Below, piece by piece: positions 10,251 to 21,767 of a DNA stretch of 64,000 nucleotides (position 1 is the stretch's first letter; each line of letters begins with the position of its first letter). This DNA comes from Sipunculus nudus (Eukaryota; Annelida; Sipuncula; Golfingiida; Sipunculidae): the NCBI GenBank assembly GCA_026874595.1, contig CM049318.1, positions 10,154,241 to 10,218,240 of the forward strand, in the 5' to 3' direction. Below the pieces are notes generated by a model. It had not been told where the DNA came from. It did not search any database and saw only the letters and a list, made by a program, of their open reading frames with translations. The translations under genes were made by a program, and so were the position numbers.

Positions 10251-11179
10251 TGTTACGGAACCTAATATCAACAGGTCACGTAATCGTGACAAGCATAAAT
10301 TTTGTTATGGAGATAAAAAAAATTAGATTCTGTAACACTAGGCAGCGTGAAATGTCTAGGAGAATGAATAAAGAAGTCAGTGGTTTATTGTTAACAAATA
10401 ATTTTAATTTATTCTTAAAACAACCCTAACATTACAATACACTAAATCAATACAATTACACAGTATAATAAATAAAGTGTACAGTACCATGAAACCACCA
10501 CTGCCACAGCGACAACAAGTCCTTTAAAACGTAAAATCCAGATGAACAGTTTACATAAATCTTCTCAGAGAATAATAGTCCAATTCAATCACAAAATCAT
10601 TCCGTTGCAATCCAAAAGTGAATTTCTTGTAATAATCCTGAAAGCAAACTGCATGAGACAGGCCGCACTAAATCTGCATAGAGTTCATAGAATCCCTGAC
10701 GCTACTGCAGTTATCGGATAGGTCAAAAACTGACTCACTCTCCCGTGTCCGCAGGAATATTTCTCTCTCCTCCTCTGGCTCTAAACACTGCTCCTAATTA
10801 ATAACTTTGTAAGATTCACATACAAATAAGACATCAAACTGGATTCAAAGGAAATATTGAATCAAAGGAATCAGTGCCAGTTTGCGGCAGGTCACCTATA
10901 TAGGCATCTGTACCCATGACAGACATTACATTGTTTAACTTCCGCCCAATAAACATTTGGCCTGGCATAGGCCTACCGTGAAGAGTTTCACTAGGCAAAC
11001 GTGTGGCGGTTATAGTCCTCAAACACTAGGGAGTAGTACTGGGAACAGCTACCTGAGGAACAGCTCCATTTACACCTGAGGAAGGGGGCCGAGCACCCGA
11101 AATCTTGTGTACAAGAACCTACACACAGCTAGTCTTTTTCGAAAGGTGTTAACCATTTACATTACTTTTGTAAGTAACA
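10251..11179 (-). repeat. 5' LTR of the Gypsy-type element (single LTR visible)
   Basis: Bounded by TGTTAC...GTAACA, a 6-bp inverted terminus of the TG...CA type, and directly followed on the minus strand by a primer-binding site and gag. Length is about 929 bp. No second copy was found in the window, so the element is 3'-truncated or its other LTR has been lost, and no target duplication can be checked. The boundaries rest on the terminal inverted repeat and primer-site spacing, not on an LTR pair. Confidence 0.6.
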
Positions 11180-11880
11180 GACTAGCACGGCATTTCAAAA
11201 CTTTACAATATAGGCCTAAATATAGATAATCATACATGTAAATCATAAATCATATTTTTTATTATTTATAATATATTTTGAATTGCTACTAATACTACTA
11301 AATATAATAACGATAATAAGATCACTATTAAAGATATACAGGGTAAGTCGATATGAATCCTATGTAATAAAAATTTAATGTTCTTATCATTATATAAGAA
11401 ATGAATTTAGGGCCTAATTATTAACTTGCACAAATTACAAACAAAAAAATATTTAAGGGCTAGACAGTAAATATTTCGTATTTTTATCCTATGATTTGAT
11501 GTGTTTGCATGAAGTATATATATTTTTTAATACATTTTGCTTTTTCCCCTATTCAAATAATATTTGGGTAATATAAAAAAAAATTGTCTCTTTAAATTAT
11601 AAACACAAGTATATATAAATATAATATGTATATATTATACACCTGATTTATATGATTATAAATATTTTAGTTATTTGTTAAAAAAATGTTTAAAATAATC
11701 TATATATTAATAGCGTAAGGAAATTCATGTAATTTTCCGTATCTCCTCTGATACAACTGTAAGGATTGCCGTGGTTTTTGACATACATATGGTAAGGGTT
11801 TGTCCGAAGAGATTCCACCCTCTTTTATTTGCAATATTTGCGTATTACGTGCATAATTAATAAATTAAACATTTGCTCCC
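11180..11880. other. AT-rich DNA, no gene seen
   Basis: Long A/T-rich tract with no ORF worth reporting and no repeat recognised elsewhere in the window. Confidence 0.5.
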
Positions 11881-12225
11881 CCACGGGCGCATCTTTTCTT
11901 TGTCTTCGGGCCCGATAACACAATGGCCATAGAGTGTGTGATGGCGGGACAGAGTTTTACCCCGGGGGCCCTATCCGGGGTTTTCGTACATTTGCGGTCA
12001 CGAGCCCGAAAAAAAATCCCAATCGGCGATCCTTTCTCAAAAGGGAGATCTTTGAAAGAATTCTTTTGCAGGCCTTCCTGTGCCACCCCCCCCCCCCCCC
12101 CCCCCCAAATTACTTGATATGCTTGAGTGCACATCTACCAGGTCGCAGGAAATCGTGATGGTTAGGCCAAAAAAAAAAGGAAAAAAGTTAGTCCCTCCAA
12201 CAGACGCCAGGTGCCGCTACTCCTC
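11881..12225. other. GC-richer tract with C-run, no gene assigned
   Basis: Local GC content rises sharply, with a C-run at about 12086-12106. Overlapping ORFs exist on both strands, but they are low-complexity around the C-run and resemble nothing recognised. It adjoins a large palindrome. Confidence 0.4.
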
Positions 12226-12553
12226 TGCACCAGTGCGCCTGTTATTGGACGCCATTTTTTTCAAGAACGGAAGTGTCTTTTTGGCATGCGCAAGGAATCC
12301 CCCCTATTATCCGGAGGTGAATCCAGCATGGATGTCTTCCTCGCAGACCAGCAAAAGTGGATTATTTTTGCCACACAGGCAAGAATGTTGTTCACTTTCA
12401 TCTTTATTGGGGTCTGCCGGGTCTGTGCAAGGAAGACATCAATTCTATATTTAACTCCGGGTGCTATTGGGGTTTCCTTGCGCATGCCAAACGACACTTC
12501 CTTTTTCAAAGATTCTTGAAAAAATGGCTTCGGATAACAGACGTACTGGTGCA
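12226..12553. repeat. 328-bp imperfect palindrome (foldback/MITE-like)
   Basis: Outer ends are TGCACCAG (12226-12233) and CTGGTGCA (12546-12553). The ~130-140-bp arms match as reverse complements through GGCATGCGCAAGGAA, GATGTCTTCCT and GCCATTTTTT blocks, leaving a ~60-bp centre. Because of the symmetry, both strands show ORFs with similar peptides (for example FGMRKE and DVFLA). A foldback transposon or MITE is the simplest reading; no target duplication was identified. Confidence 0.65.
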
Positions 12554-13598
12554 TATAATAGTGCTTGATAATAGTTATAGTCCGTTCCAGTGCCCCTGTC
12601 CACCTGTTTTTTCGCGATTATCTCTACATAAGACAAACTTGCAAAATAATATTTGCACCAATGGCATGAAGAGGCAAAAGCGTAATTTTTGGTACCTTAC
12701 CTACTCAAAATATAAAGATTATTCACTTTACGGCCTGGCTGACATATCTCATATATATCCGTGGTTCATGGCGTCCCTAATAAGTGGCCATTGTTTATCC
12801 TCCTTGGATATGGATATAAAGTAAGGTGACGTAACAGTGAAGCGCGTGCACGCGGAGAATACAAGTCTCGCTGTAAACAGGGGTCGGGAGCTCTTGATTA
12901 TTGGTCCCATGAATATGGGCGCCTCTTTATGAATTCCATGAGTAAGCGTGTGATAAATGTTGTGTATTTTATCCATGAATTTGCCACATTTGTTATCACT
13001 ATTATGAAACAAGGTAGAACGCTCCAGCCAAGGTCTCATATCTTTGGCATGGTTGTCCTTGTGTATGTGATGTAGCGTACTCTATTTTTTTCGGGTGACT
13101 GAGTTCTGTGGTATAACAATGCAATGTCAGATTTCATACACTTTATCAAAGTGACCTGTGGTTATTGCTGAACCTGTACAGTAGACAACCATTGCATTAA
13201 GACCACCTGTTCTATCATTTGCTACACCTCATAATTATAATGATAATTAAACATTATGTATACATGTACTAGCAACAAGTATAGGAAAATCTAGAGAACT
13301 CCTTATTTGCCCTACTTTATTTTTATGGATACCTCTGTTACAGATTAGTGGTAATTGATGTTGTCCAGAGGTAAAAACAGGCTAGGAGGTCAGTAACATG
13401 GTTACCTCTCTGTTATAGGCAAAAAACCTAGGATATTAGGAAACTGACTCATGTATAATGATCGACCCCTGATATAAGAGTTGGGCGTAGTCTTCTCACC
13501 TGTCCTTTAGTCAGAGCCTGATTATGATCAGTTATTATAAGAAGTGTCAGGACGTAATGTTAATAAGTCTGTATTCATTCATTATCTATTCCTTTTTT
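12554..13598. other. No gene seen
   Basis: A few ORFs under 100 codons on both strands, none recognisable. No repeat shared with other parts of the window was detected. Confidence 0.45.
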
Positions 13599-14346
13599 AG
13601 CTCAGCTGACTTTAAGTCATCTGAGCTATATTCGTGGTCCATTGTCCGTCCGTCCCTCCGGATGTCCGTCCGTAAGACTGGCACGTTTCGACACCATTGG
13701 ACCCACGAATCGGAAATTCGCTATACCGTTAGATGTCCCCAAAATCTCCTACCATGCCGAAAATTGGGTCAATAGGACTTCGTTCCTTCGAGATATTAAG
13801 GAAAAACCTCCTTTTTTTTTATTAGAAATCTATTTTCACACTTCAGGACTGCCTAATATCAAAACACTCATTTGGTTTTCTTCATATTTATCATAAATAT
13901 TCCTCTATATAGTCCTATGTACATGCCAGAAATTAAGTCAGTATTATTTAATTTAAAAAAGTTATGGGCCCAAACATAATGGACTTTGTAAAAAAATCAG
14001 GAAGATATTTGGTCACTTAAGACCAAAAGTGTTAAAGGTAGGGACTTTTTTTTCAGTTATACATCTTTAATTGATCAAAATTTAATTTGTATACCAAAAA
14101 TTAGATCAAAATCTGTTAATTTTTTTAAAATATTGGCAAAAATATAAAATTGGTACCTTAAATTTTGCCCAAGTTTGACCATGGCACGTTTTTTTCTTGT
14201 AAGTACTGTGGATTTAATTTTCACAGCATGCTTTTGTTAGCATTTTGTCTGTTAACACCAAAAATTTGAAACCAGTTGATCAAAAACTGTAGATTTTATT
14301 CAAGTTTTCAAGCACCATGTCACATATTGTTCACATCAAGCTAGTG
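13599..14346 (+). mobile_element. Truncated type A copy of the modular AGCTCAG family
   Basis: Begins after TTTTTT with the same AGCTCAG...CTGAGCT hairpin and GTCCGTCCG tract, and follows the copy at 3950 closely through one core module ('ccattggac', 'tccttcgagatatta', 'ttgaccatggcac', 'acatcaagctagtgtt'). Similarity stops at about 14346, and no terminal CCCTTGT signature follows, so the 3' part is missing. Confidence 0.7.
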
Positions 14347-15226
14347 TTTAAAATATATTCACCGACACATGTAGGCCTACTATGTAACAGATGTAAAAAA
14401 AAGGTTAACCAAATTCACGTCGTGGCTGGTACAGTAAGATGAGTACACGTGTGGAGTAGCACCTTCAAAGTTGTAAACACATAATATTGACTTTAAATGT
14501 TTGGAAATCGAGAATTTTTTCACATTACTGCAGTAAAAATGTAAAACTGTCGAACATTTGTTTATTTTATATGCATGTGCGATCTCATTTTCAAAAAATA
14601 TCTATGTTATACTCTTTGTTTATAAAGACTTTCAATTTTTTTTTCATTCATTATGTGTGCTCATTGCGTATAAGTCATGGCCATCATTGATACTATTTCA
14701 CGAATAAAACTGGTATTATTATTATTATTTTTTTTTTTTTTGCATTTTCTTCTAAGGCCCATACCATGGACGGTTTCGCTTGTATGTATATGTAATATTG
14801 TTGACATGTGTAGGTGACTATTTGTCAAAGACCCCGACCATATGTTGGGCAATGGCCTGGGGCGACCGTGTGTGACTGCACGCTGTTCCGTAACATGTTC
14901 CGACCGCTGTTCCGAAAGATTTTTATCCACAGCACAATACATATAATTGATATATATACACATGGTGTATTGTTGGTGTTTCTTAAGTAACGGAGACGAA
15001 TAAATAAAAATATTCAATGTTCATACATTTTTATTCACAGATAACGTACGCGACTTTGTCATGGTGATTGACCGCACGTGTCGTGACCGCACATTGTCGC
15101 TCAAAATGAAAAGGGTTTCTTAGCTCGTATTTTGTTGCAAAAATATACCGCATAAAAGTATGAAGAGGCCGTGTGATACAGATACACACTATAAGCAAAA
15201 CGTAATATTCCATGTGGCTTATTATA
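14347..15226. other. No gene seen
   Basis: AT-rich DNA with a (TTA)n/T-run near 14715-14742. A minus-strand ORF over this tract contains a poly-Asn/poly-Lys run from the microsatellite and is not credible as a gene. Confidence 0.45.
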
Positions 15227-15234
15227 GCTTTGTT

Positions 15235-15420
15235 CACAGGTGCTTGAATCCCTATTTATAATAAAGTCTTCATATCTCCAATGTTCTTAGAAATACTAGG
15301 ACGGAATCAGGTCAAACGACCCAATAATAAAATGGTCGTTTAACCTGATTCCGTCGAAGTATTTCCAAGAACATTGGAGATATGAAGACTTTATTATAAA
15401 TAGGATTTCAAGTGCCTGTG
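15235..15420. mobile_element. 186-bp near-perfect hairpin element (MITE) with target-site duplication
   Basis: Two 87-bp arms (15235-15321 and 15334-15420) are reverse complements with only a handful of mismatches, around a 12-nt A/T-rich loop. The ends are CACAGG...CCTGTG. The element is flanked by direct repeats CTTTGTT at 15228-15234 and 15421-15427 (GCTTTGTT if the last G is shared), consistent with a 7-8-bp target duplication of the hAT/Mutator size class. It has no coding capacity. The arms differ at only a few positions, suggesting a young insertion. Confidence 0.8.
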
Positions 15421-15424
15421 CTTT

Positions 15425-15540
15425 GTTGCGCATTTGGCATGAGGCGCAACTGGAATTTGGCGCATATGGCAGTTGCACATCTGGCAGTAGCGTAACTGAC
15501 AGGTGCGCATTTGGGAGTGGCGCACCTGGCATGCATGCAA
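15425..15540. repeat. ~15-bp minisatellite, GGCGCANNTGGCA
   Basis: Six to seven degenerate copies of a 15-16-bp unit (gcgcatttggcatg, ggcgcatatggcag, gcacatctggcag, gcgcacctggcatg) run head to tail directly beside the hairpin element. Confidence 0.65.
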
Positions 15541-15569
15541 TCGTACCGAGTACCAATCTATATTTCTTA

Positions 15570-15900
15570 GTTACCCATTTTGGGTCGGTCTTTTTACCGA
15601 GCGCTACCCTGGATTGAGACGAGGCATCGCTCTGACCCGCCTGGGGCTACCGAGCGCTCGGTCTTTTTACCGAACGCTGCCCTGCTCTAACAACGGGTAT
15701 AGTATTCTTCTAGGCCTATACTTAATTTAAACGTCTTTGTACTACCGAGCGCTAAGGACTTTTTACCGAGCGCTACCATCGCACACATGACAAATGTAGT
15801 TTTTAACCGCATTCAACACAAAAAATCATGTTCAATTATTTACATTGTATTTGTTTAATTTTATAGACCATGAATGAATATAGGCTTATCTTTCCCCATT

Positions 15901-15944
<44 letters not shown>

Positions 15945-15953
15945 TATATACAC

Positions 15954-16020
<67 letters not shown>

Positions 16021-16645
16021 GCTATATAAAAATATTATATATGTAATCTATATACCAAGTTGTAATTCATGTATTTTTTTTTTTTATAATATAACATACA
16101 CTCTTAAAAATATTATATACATTGAATATATACACATTTTGATAACATTCCCTCTGATTCCGGTACTTCTCTCTCTCACTTTCATTCTCTCTCTCTCTCT
16201 TTTCTTTCTTCCTCTCTCTCACTCTCTCTCTCTCTCTCTTACTGTCTCTCTTTCTTGCTTTCTTCCTTTTTCTATCTTTCTTTCTCTCTATCTTTTTTCT
16301 TTATTTCTCTCTTTTTCTCTTTCTTTCTTACTCTCTCTCTCTCATATAGGCTATATCGAATATATAGAGAACTAGGTTAGAGAATTAGTTGTCATGAGCG
16401 CGATGGTAGCTTTCGGTAAACAGTCTCTAGCGCCATGTAGTCCCAAGTATGTAAGAACACGTACTGCCCGGAGATAAAGCAGGGCAGCGATCGGTAAAAA
16501 GACCGAGCACTCGGTAGCCCCACGCGGGTCAGAGCAATGCCTCGTGTGAATCCAGGGTAACGCTCGGTAAAAGGTCCCACCCGCTCGGTAGCGCTCGGTA
16601 AAAAGACCGCCCATTTTAATTGCCGGATGTTAGGTACGGATAGGT
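15570..16645. repeat. Large inverted repeat (~230-bp arms) around a microsatellite core
   Basis: The left arm (about 15570-15790) and the reverse complement of the right arm (about 16385-16645) share, in order, 'ggtctttttaccgagcgctac', 'ttaccctggatt', 'ctctgacccgc', 'ggggctaccgag', 'gctcggtctttttaccga' and 'gctaccatcgc'. The centre holds (CT)n and (TA)n tracts. It resembles a foldback or MITE-type element expanded by microsatellites. No terminal target duplication was identified. Confidence 0.6.
15905..16013. repeat. (CT)n followed by (TA)n microsatellite
   Basis: A pure CT run at 15905-15941 and an almost pure TA run at about 15957-16013, separated by 'cacatatatacacg'. A CT/TTTC-rich tract follows at 16160-16345 and produces a spurious Leu/Ser/Phe-rich ORF. 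Confidence 0.95.
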
Positions 16646-16649
16646 TCAT

Positions 16650-17160
16650 TGCGGGTCAGACTGACGCATTATTTGCACTATATATTATCATTGTAAACAA
16701 AGCCGTATTCATACACACCTGACCATATTTTGACATCTCCAGCACATTGGTCTTAAAGACCATGTTGAACTCTGTTTACAAATGCGGAAAAAGTGGCGCC
16801 TCATGTGACTCATTTAGGAACTATAAGCCTAGTTCTCTCCCTGTCTGAAGATGGCAGCACCTCCCAGAGCAAACTGTGGAAAAAGCACACCTCTCACTGC
16901 ATCTCATGTCAAAATTTTATCTCTGCAGAAAAAAAACATTATCTTGGCATGATTAAAAAGCTAAAAACCTATGTTATCAAAAAAAATAAACCACATAATA
17001 ATGGCCCCCCTATTAATTTTAAGGTGACACACTTCAGCCCGGCCCTGTCATATTGCATTCAGTCCGGTGGAACCTACACAAAATGGGCCAAGTGCTCTAA
17101 TTGTCGCTCACACCTGCGGAAAGCTAGAGGGCCGCCCTTATTGAGCACGGTCACCTAGGC
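16650..17160. other. No gene assigned
   Basis: A + strand frame of about 120 codons (from 16793) contains scattered Cys/His but matches no family I recognise, and lacks convincing splice or start context. It is left unannotated. Confidence 0.35.
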
Positions 17161-17165
17161 TTCCC

Positions 17166-17325
17166 TTATTGACACACCCCGTGTGTCAATAAGGTCCAGC
17201 TTATTGACACACGGTTTAACTGCGCATGCGTCAAATCTGTCACACTCCCGCTAGATGGCAGGGCGTTCACCGTGTGTCACTAACAACCCCCGTCGTGATA
17301 TCCGAAACCGTGTGTCAATAACGCG
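17166..17325. repeat. Cluster of TTATTGACACAC / GTGTGTCAATAA inverted repeats
   Basis: A perfect 12-bp hairpin lies at 17166-17192 (loop CCC). Further copies of the motif occur at 17201-17214 and, inverted, near 17268-17283 and 17308-17322. A CTCF-like CCGCTAGATGGCAG lies between them (17248-17261). Related but diverged motifs are inverted at 21220-21265. Confidence 0.65.
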
Positions 17326-20300
17326 AGTTGTTGTTACTATAGCAGGTCTTAATTACCGGGCCGTGTAGGAGAAGTGGTAGCTTTGGACTAATCAGGTGTT
17401 ACCATTTGGGTCCCTTGATCTCTGACACAAATGTTTAACATTTATAATAGTTTATTACTTTCATCGCCTAGGTATATTAATTAGTTTAAAACCTATTTTT
17501 ACCAGGCGGGGTACTACTAATTTCGGGGATGAAAATTACATCCCTGATGAAAATTATTTAACTCATTTCAAAATTTTAAATATATTCAACAATTTAAAAA
17601 TAAAATATAATTTACATACATATATCTCGTTTTATTCAATATCATTTTTCTAATCAGAAAATAATAAACAAGGATAATAGGAACAAATAAGCTTTATTGA
17701 AATTAATACAAAATATAGTAAGTTAATCATAGTTTTTTATTACTAAATACACAAACTTTATAAGCACATCGATACTGAATAATTAAATAATTGCTATTAA
17801 CCTGGAGAAGTGGATACTTTATTACTCTAATTTTAAAAGAGACGTGATTACTGAGAATTTTGTCACATTCTTCTTTATGAGATATATACTGTTCCAGATT
17901 TTCACGATGTAAAGTGGACATGTTCAAAATCAGAGAAACAAACGTAAAATGAAATTGGCTAAGTTACTACGAGCCATGGAATGGTCATATCTTTATCAAC
18001 AACTCATCATCGTGGCCTGATCGATTATAGAGTAACGCGTCTTACTTTAACAAACTTAACCCTATAGCCAAAGATCAGAATGGGGTTCGAAAAGGTCGCT
18101 CCTGTCCTGATCATATTTTTTAGTTACTTCATTATTAAGTAATCGTTTGCCTCAAGGAATAGAAACACGTCGCCCTAGTAAGTGGGCATGTGCATGCATG
18201 CAGGAAAAAAAGCTGTTGATGGGTAAATATAGGAAACTACTCTTCACTCGCGGCTGTTTGGACTAAAAATTGATTACAAAATCTATAACACCATGAAAAA
18301 GTTTATACAGTAGTTATTCAGCTTATGTATGATGAAGTAATAATATTTTCACAAATTGGTTTGGGGTACTATGTGAGGTATACAAGGCGATACAATCCGT
18401 CACGCTGTTTAATATATATGTATTAACGGCTTAGCAGAAAAAAATAAAAAGCCTTGTGTCGGTATAAAATCCATTTTTTTATGTCCTAAAAGTTCTGATT
18501 TCCTAGCGCCTGTTGGATTGTAATCTCTTGGTCTAGTATTAAGCAAGTTTAAGAATTTTTAAGGATACTATACTTATATGACTCCTTTACAAATTTAAAT
18601 ACTATATATATGATGGCAGTAACAGTCCTATAGATTATGCGTCTGAGTTAGGGGGATATGCATAAACCCCGTCATGTGATAAAATTCAAAACAGACCACT
18701 CCGTTACCTTTTTTTAGTGTTCACAGGTTCTGCATGTGTAATTGCTGCTCTAAAAGAGACATTGGTTGTTTAACATGTAGATATCATTTGATCGAGATGT
18801 TACGGTATATATCACTATGGATTACACAAGTCTTACCAAGAAAGTATTCATATTGGATTATATAACCTTGCAAGTCGCGGATAACTGAGTGCTCAGATGC
18901 AAAGAAGTAAGATACTCGAATCCATTGATATATATTAATACACCCATATAATGAAATAGCGCCGCATTGCCAACGTAATCTGAACCAGAAGTTACGTTCT
19001 GATAATCAACATAAATGGCTTGAACAATACCGATCAGTTCTGAAATTAAGATTTTTTTATCAGTTTTATCAGCACTCAGTACACGGCACATAATTAAGTA
19101 TATACGTAAAAAGTATATGGCCCGATCGACGAATGCAAAGTTCAGTACACTTGCTCGGCTTTGGTGGGGGATACTTGCGCTGAGAAGTGAAACTGACAGA
19201 TTTCAGACACAATATATAGGCTGATACCACCAAATAAATAAAAGAACCTAAACACTGAAGCAAGGGGCTGTGTCATATATATGTAAAAACGGTGACGTCG
19301 AAGATGAGAGGCACAATGGTTTTGAATGTTCTGCCTATATAATGAACCCCTAACAATTCTGTATGATAAAACATCTTACACAATTACGCAGTTTCCTATA
19401 CTTGATAAAACAATTCAATCGGTTTAATTCATAAATTATAACGGTAAGACTTTGGTAGAATACTTGGTCCGCTGTTGGAACAAGTGTAAAAATTTACTTT
19501 TACGCTGTTAGAAAAAAGCACAACCCGTACACTCTAATGATGAGAGAAAACAAGAGAAACATTTAGTCACTCCAGACTTAGTAGTTTAGAAATGGAAACA
19601 AGATTTAATTGATATATCAGAGGAGAACGTTTATATGGGATTCTCCAAGATTTATGACACAACCAATTTCGTACCACTTAGGAATTTTCAGTTTTATGAA
19701 CTTCAACGTCGGGTGACGTTAAACCCATTTCTCCATATAGACTGAATGTAGGCTAATAGATTCTCCTACTTGTACCTTTTGTAAATTAGTAAGAGAAACT
19801 TTATCACATATTTTTTGGAATTGTTCTCTTGTCGCTAACTTGTGGTAAAAAATACAAGAGGTTTTGAATAATTCGTCATTAAACTCCTCTGTTTAGTTTT
19901 CAGTATCTGAAGTTTTGTTAGGTTAAAGCGAACATAGATGGTTAAATATGCTAACACTGGTTGCTAAAATGTATGTTTGTAATTGCAGATGTCTCAAAAT
20001 GTTACCGAACTATTATAGATGTATAAGCTATGTTAAGCAGATTTATTCAACATATGATGTAATCGCTAAGAAACTTTGAGGAGGTAAATTAACTCAATAT
20101 TATTCAAAATGGGAAAACCTTACCGACCTGCTCGCCTCTACATGAATAATCTTCACGATTCAATGTAAATTGTTATTGAAATATTAATTTCTATATGTAT
20201 GTTTGTATGTATGTACTGGTACGTTATGCATGTACTACGTTTCTGTAATAAAAAAAGAAAGAAAATCCAAACAATTCATCATGCTATATAAAATATGCAC

Positions 20301-21090
20301 AATTAATATACACAATATAAACATGTTAAGATACGGACACAAACATGCATACATATTTTTATTATATACAAAATATACCGTACATAAATATTCAAGCAAG
20401 TTACATATAAAATTAAATACTCCAATACAGTCTTCTTCAGTATCATCCTTCTCGACCTCTGAACAGTGTTTCCTAATGCATGCCCTGCCATGCAGGGGCC
20501 CTGGATGAGGTAAATATGCAACTAGAGAATTTTTAAAGGCTTGTTTCATTCCATATTATCTTTGACGCGTTATTTTCAAATTTTTATTATTCTCTAATAA
20601 ATGAAAATGGATATCTACATAAGAATAACTACCATATTTGATATTTTATGACTAAATGTGCTCAAATTAGTCAAATAAAGCTTGTACAATGCAATGCAAC
20701 GTTTTCCTAGCGACTTTATCAATATCAACGTCATGCATAACGTTATGGTGGTAGATCAAAGTTTGAGCCGATAAATTCGACTTAGGATACACAATGACTC
20801 TCAAACAACACCACCTTTAATAAAATGCTTATTTTTTGTAAAATTATACATCTCCTTTACATTACAGAACATTACTTTTGTTTATAATTTGCGTTAAAGA
20901 TGGAAAATAGGCCATTGAAAAAAAATTTATTACACAATTACCCTGTGAAACCCCTGTTACAATAAGGCAAAAGAAACGTCTTCGCAATGATAAAAAAACA
21001 CCACATTTCATGACGCCCGGTTTCCCTGGTAGCTTTTGAAGTTATCTGGCCCTTTGATCTAGGACACCAGTGATCAAAGTGATTAATTGG
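17326..21090. other. 3.7-kb AT-rich stretch, no gene seen
   Basis: Only short, compositionally ordinary ORFs on either strand, none recognisable. No copies of the repeats found elsewhere in the window. It lies between two sets of inverted GACAC/CGTG motifs (17166-17325 and 21220-21265) and could be the interior of a decayed element or unique intergenic DNA. Confidence 0.45.
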
Positions 21091-21114
21091 GGCAACGGTG
21101 CGCCAGCTTACGCA

Positions 21115-21265
21115 TGACTGACCACTGGTGACACACGGTAACCGAGACTCCCAATTCTCAGTACCCGAGACCTCAAAACACGGTAACCGAGACTTCCAAA
21201 TCGAGGTAACCGAGACTTTCGGACCGTGTTTCAATAAGCACGCCGGTGTCAAATAAGCACTCCGG
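21115..21265. repeat. GGTAACCGAGACT tandem motif
   Basis: GGTAACCGAGACT occurs three times (near 21137, 21180 and 21203), with a partial CCCGAGAC copy between the first two. 'cgtgtttcaataagca' and 'ggtgtcaaataagca' follow, echoing the inverted motifs at 17.2 kb. Confidence 0.6.
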
Positions 21266-21616
21266 GTCACCTATGTCACGCTATTCGATTGTACTTATAT
21301 ATGCTGAATGAAGACGGCCAACAACCCAGAGATTACAACACATTAAACATCCGAATTATTGACACTCGGAGAAGTTAGTCTGTTTACTTGATGTTATCGC
21401 TTGTAGCTTCCACGCGATCTATTGTAGGCCTACATTGTCCCACCCGCGGCGTATTTTCCTTTGTTCTAACTGTTACTGTTAGTTCAAATCTGCTTGCATC
21501 ACAGGGTTATGAAAAGTGACCATGAAAGTGTAGTTGCATTGTGACTTTCCAAATATGGCAAAGAATTGGTGGGACACGCGTGCCCTTCGACCAAGGAGGC
21601 ATGTAGGACAAATCAG

Positions 21617-21767
21617 TTATAGCCCAATGAAATGTAAAGCTAGCCTTGAGACTTACTTGACTTGTGAAGTTATGTCAATCATGGCAGGCTCGCCTAAACG
21701 GCTCGGCTGCCATGTCACACAAGCTTCGCAAACCTCACGGCTTGCATTACATTTCATTGAGCTATAA
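21617..21767. repeat. 151-bp imperfect palindrome (MITE-like)
   Basis: Ends are TTATAGC (21617) and GCTATAA (21767). The arms share CAATGAAATGTAA / TTACATTTCATTG and GGCAGGCTCG / CGGCTCGGCTGCC blocks as reverse complements, with a short centre near 21692-21700. No clear target duplication was found. Confidence 0.65.

Noticed and set aside
12080-12824. Three overlapping + strand ORFs (102-155 codons) as genes
   Set aside because: They overlap a C-run and the 328-bp palindrome; the apparent length is explained by the inverted repeat and local GC content, and no family is recognisable.
14661-15017. 118-codon minus-strand ORF
   Set aside because: Contains a Lys/Asn run from a microsatellite and ordinary noncoding composition otherwise.
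16019-16375. 118-codon + strand ORF
   Set aside because: It is a direct translation of CT/TTTC microsatellite (Leu/Ser/Phe repeats).
16793-17158. 121-codon ORF with Cys/His, considered as a zinc-finger or THAP-like protein
   Set aside because: Cys/His spacing fits no known domain and there is no supporting splice or start context.
18086-18105. GGTTCGA string considered as a tRNA B-box
   Set aside because: No A-box at tRNA spacing and no cloverleaf could be drawn; the only convincing pol III boxes are in the SINE at 25639-26045.
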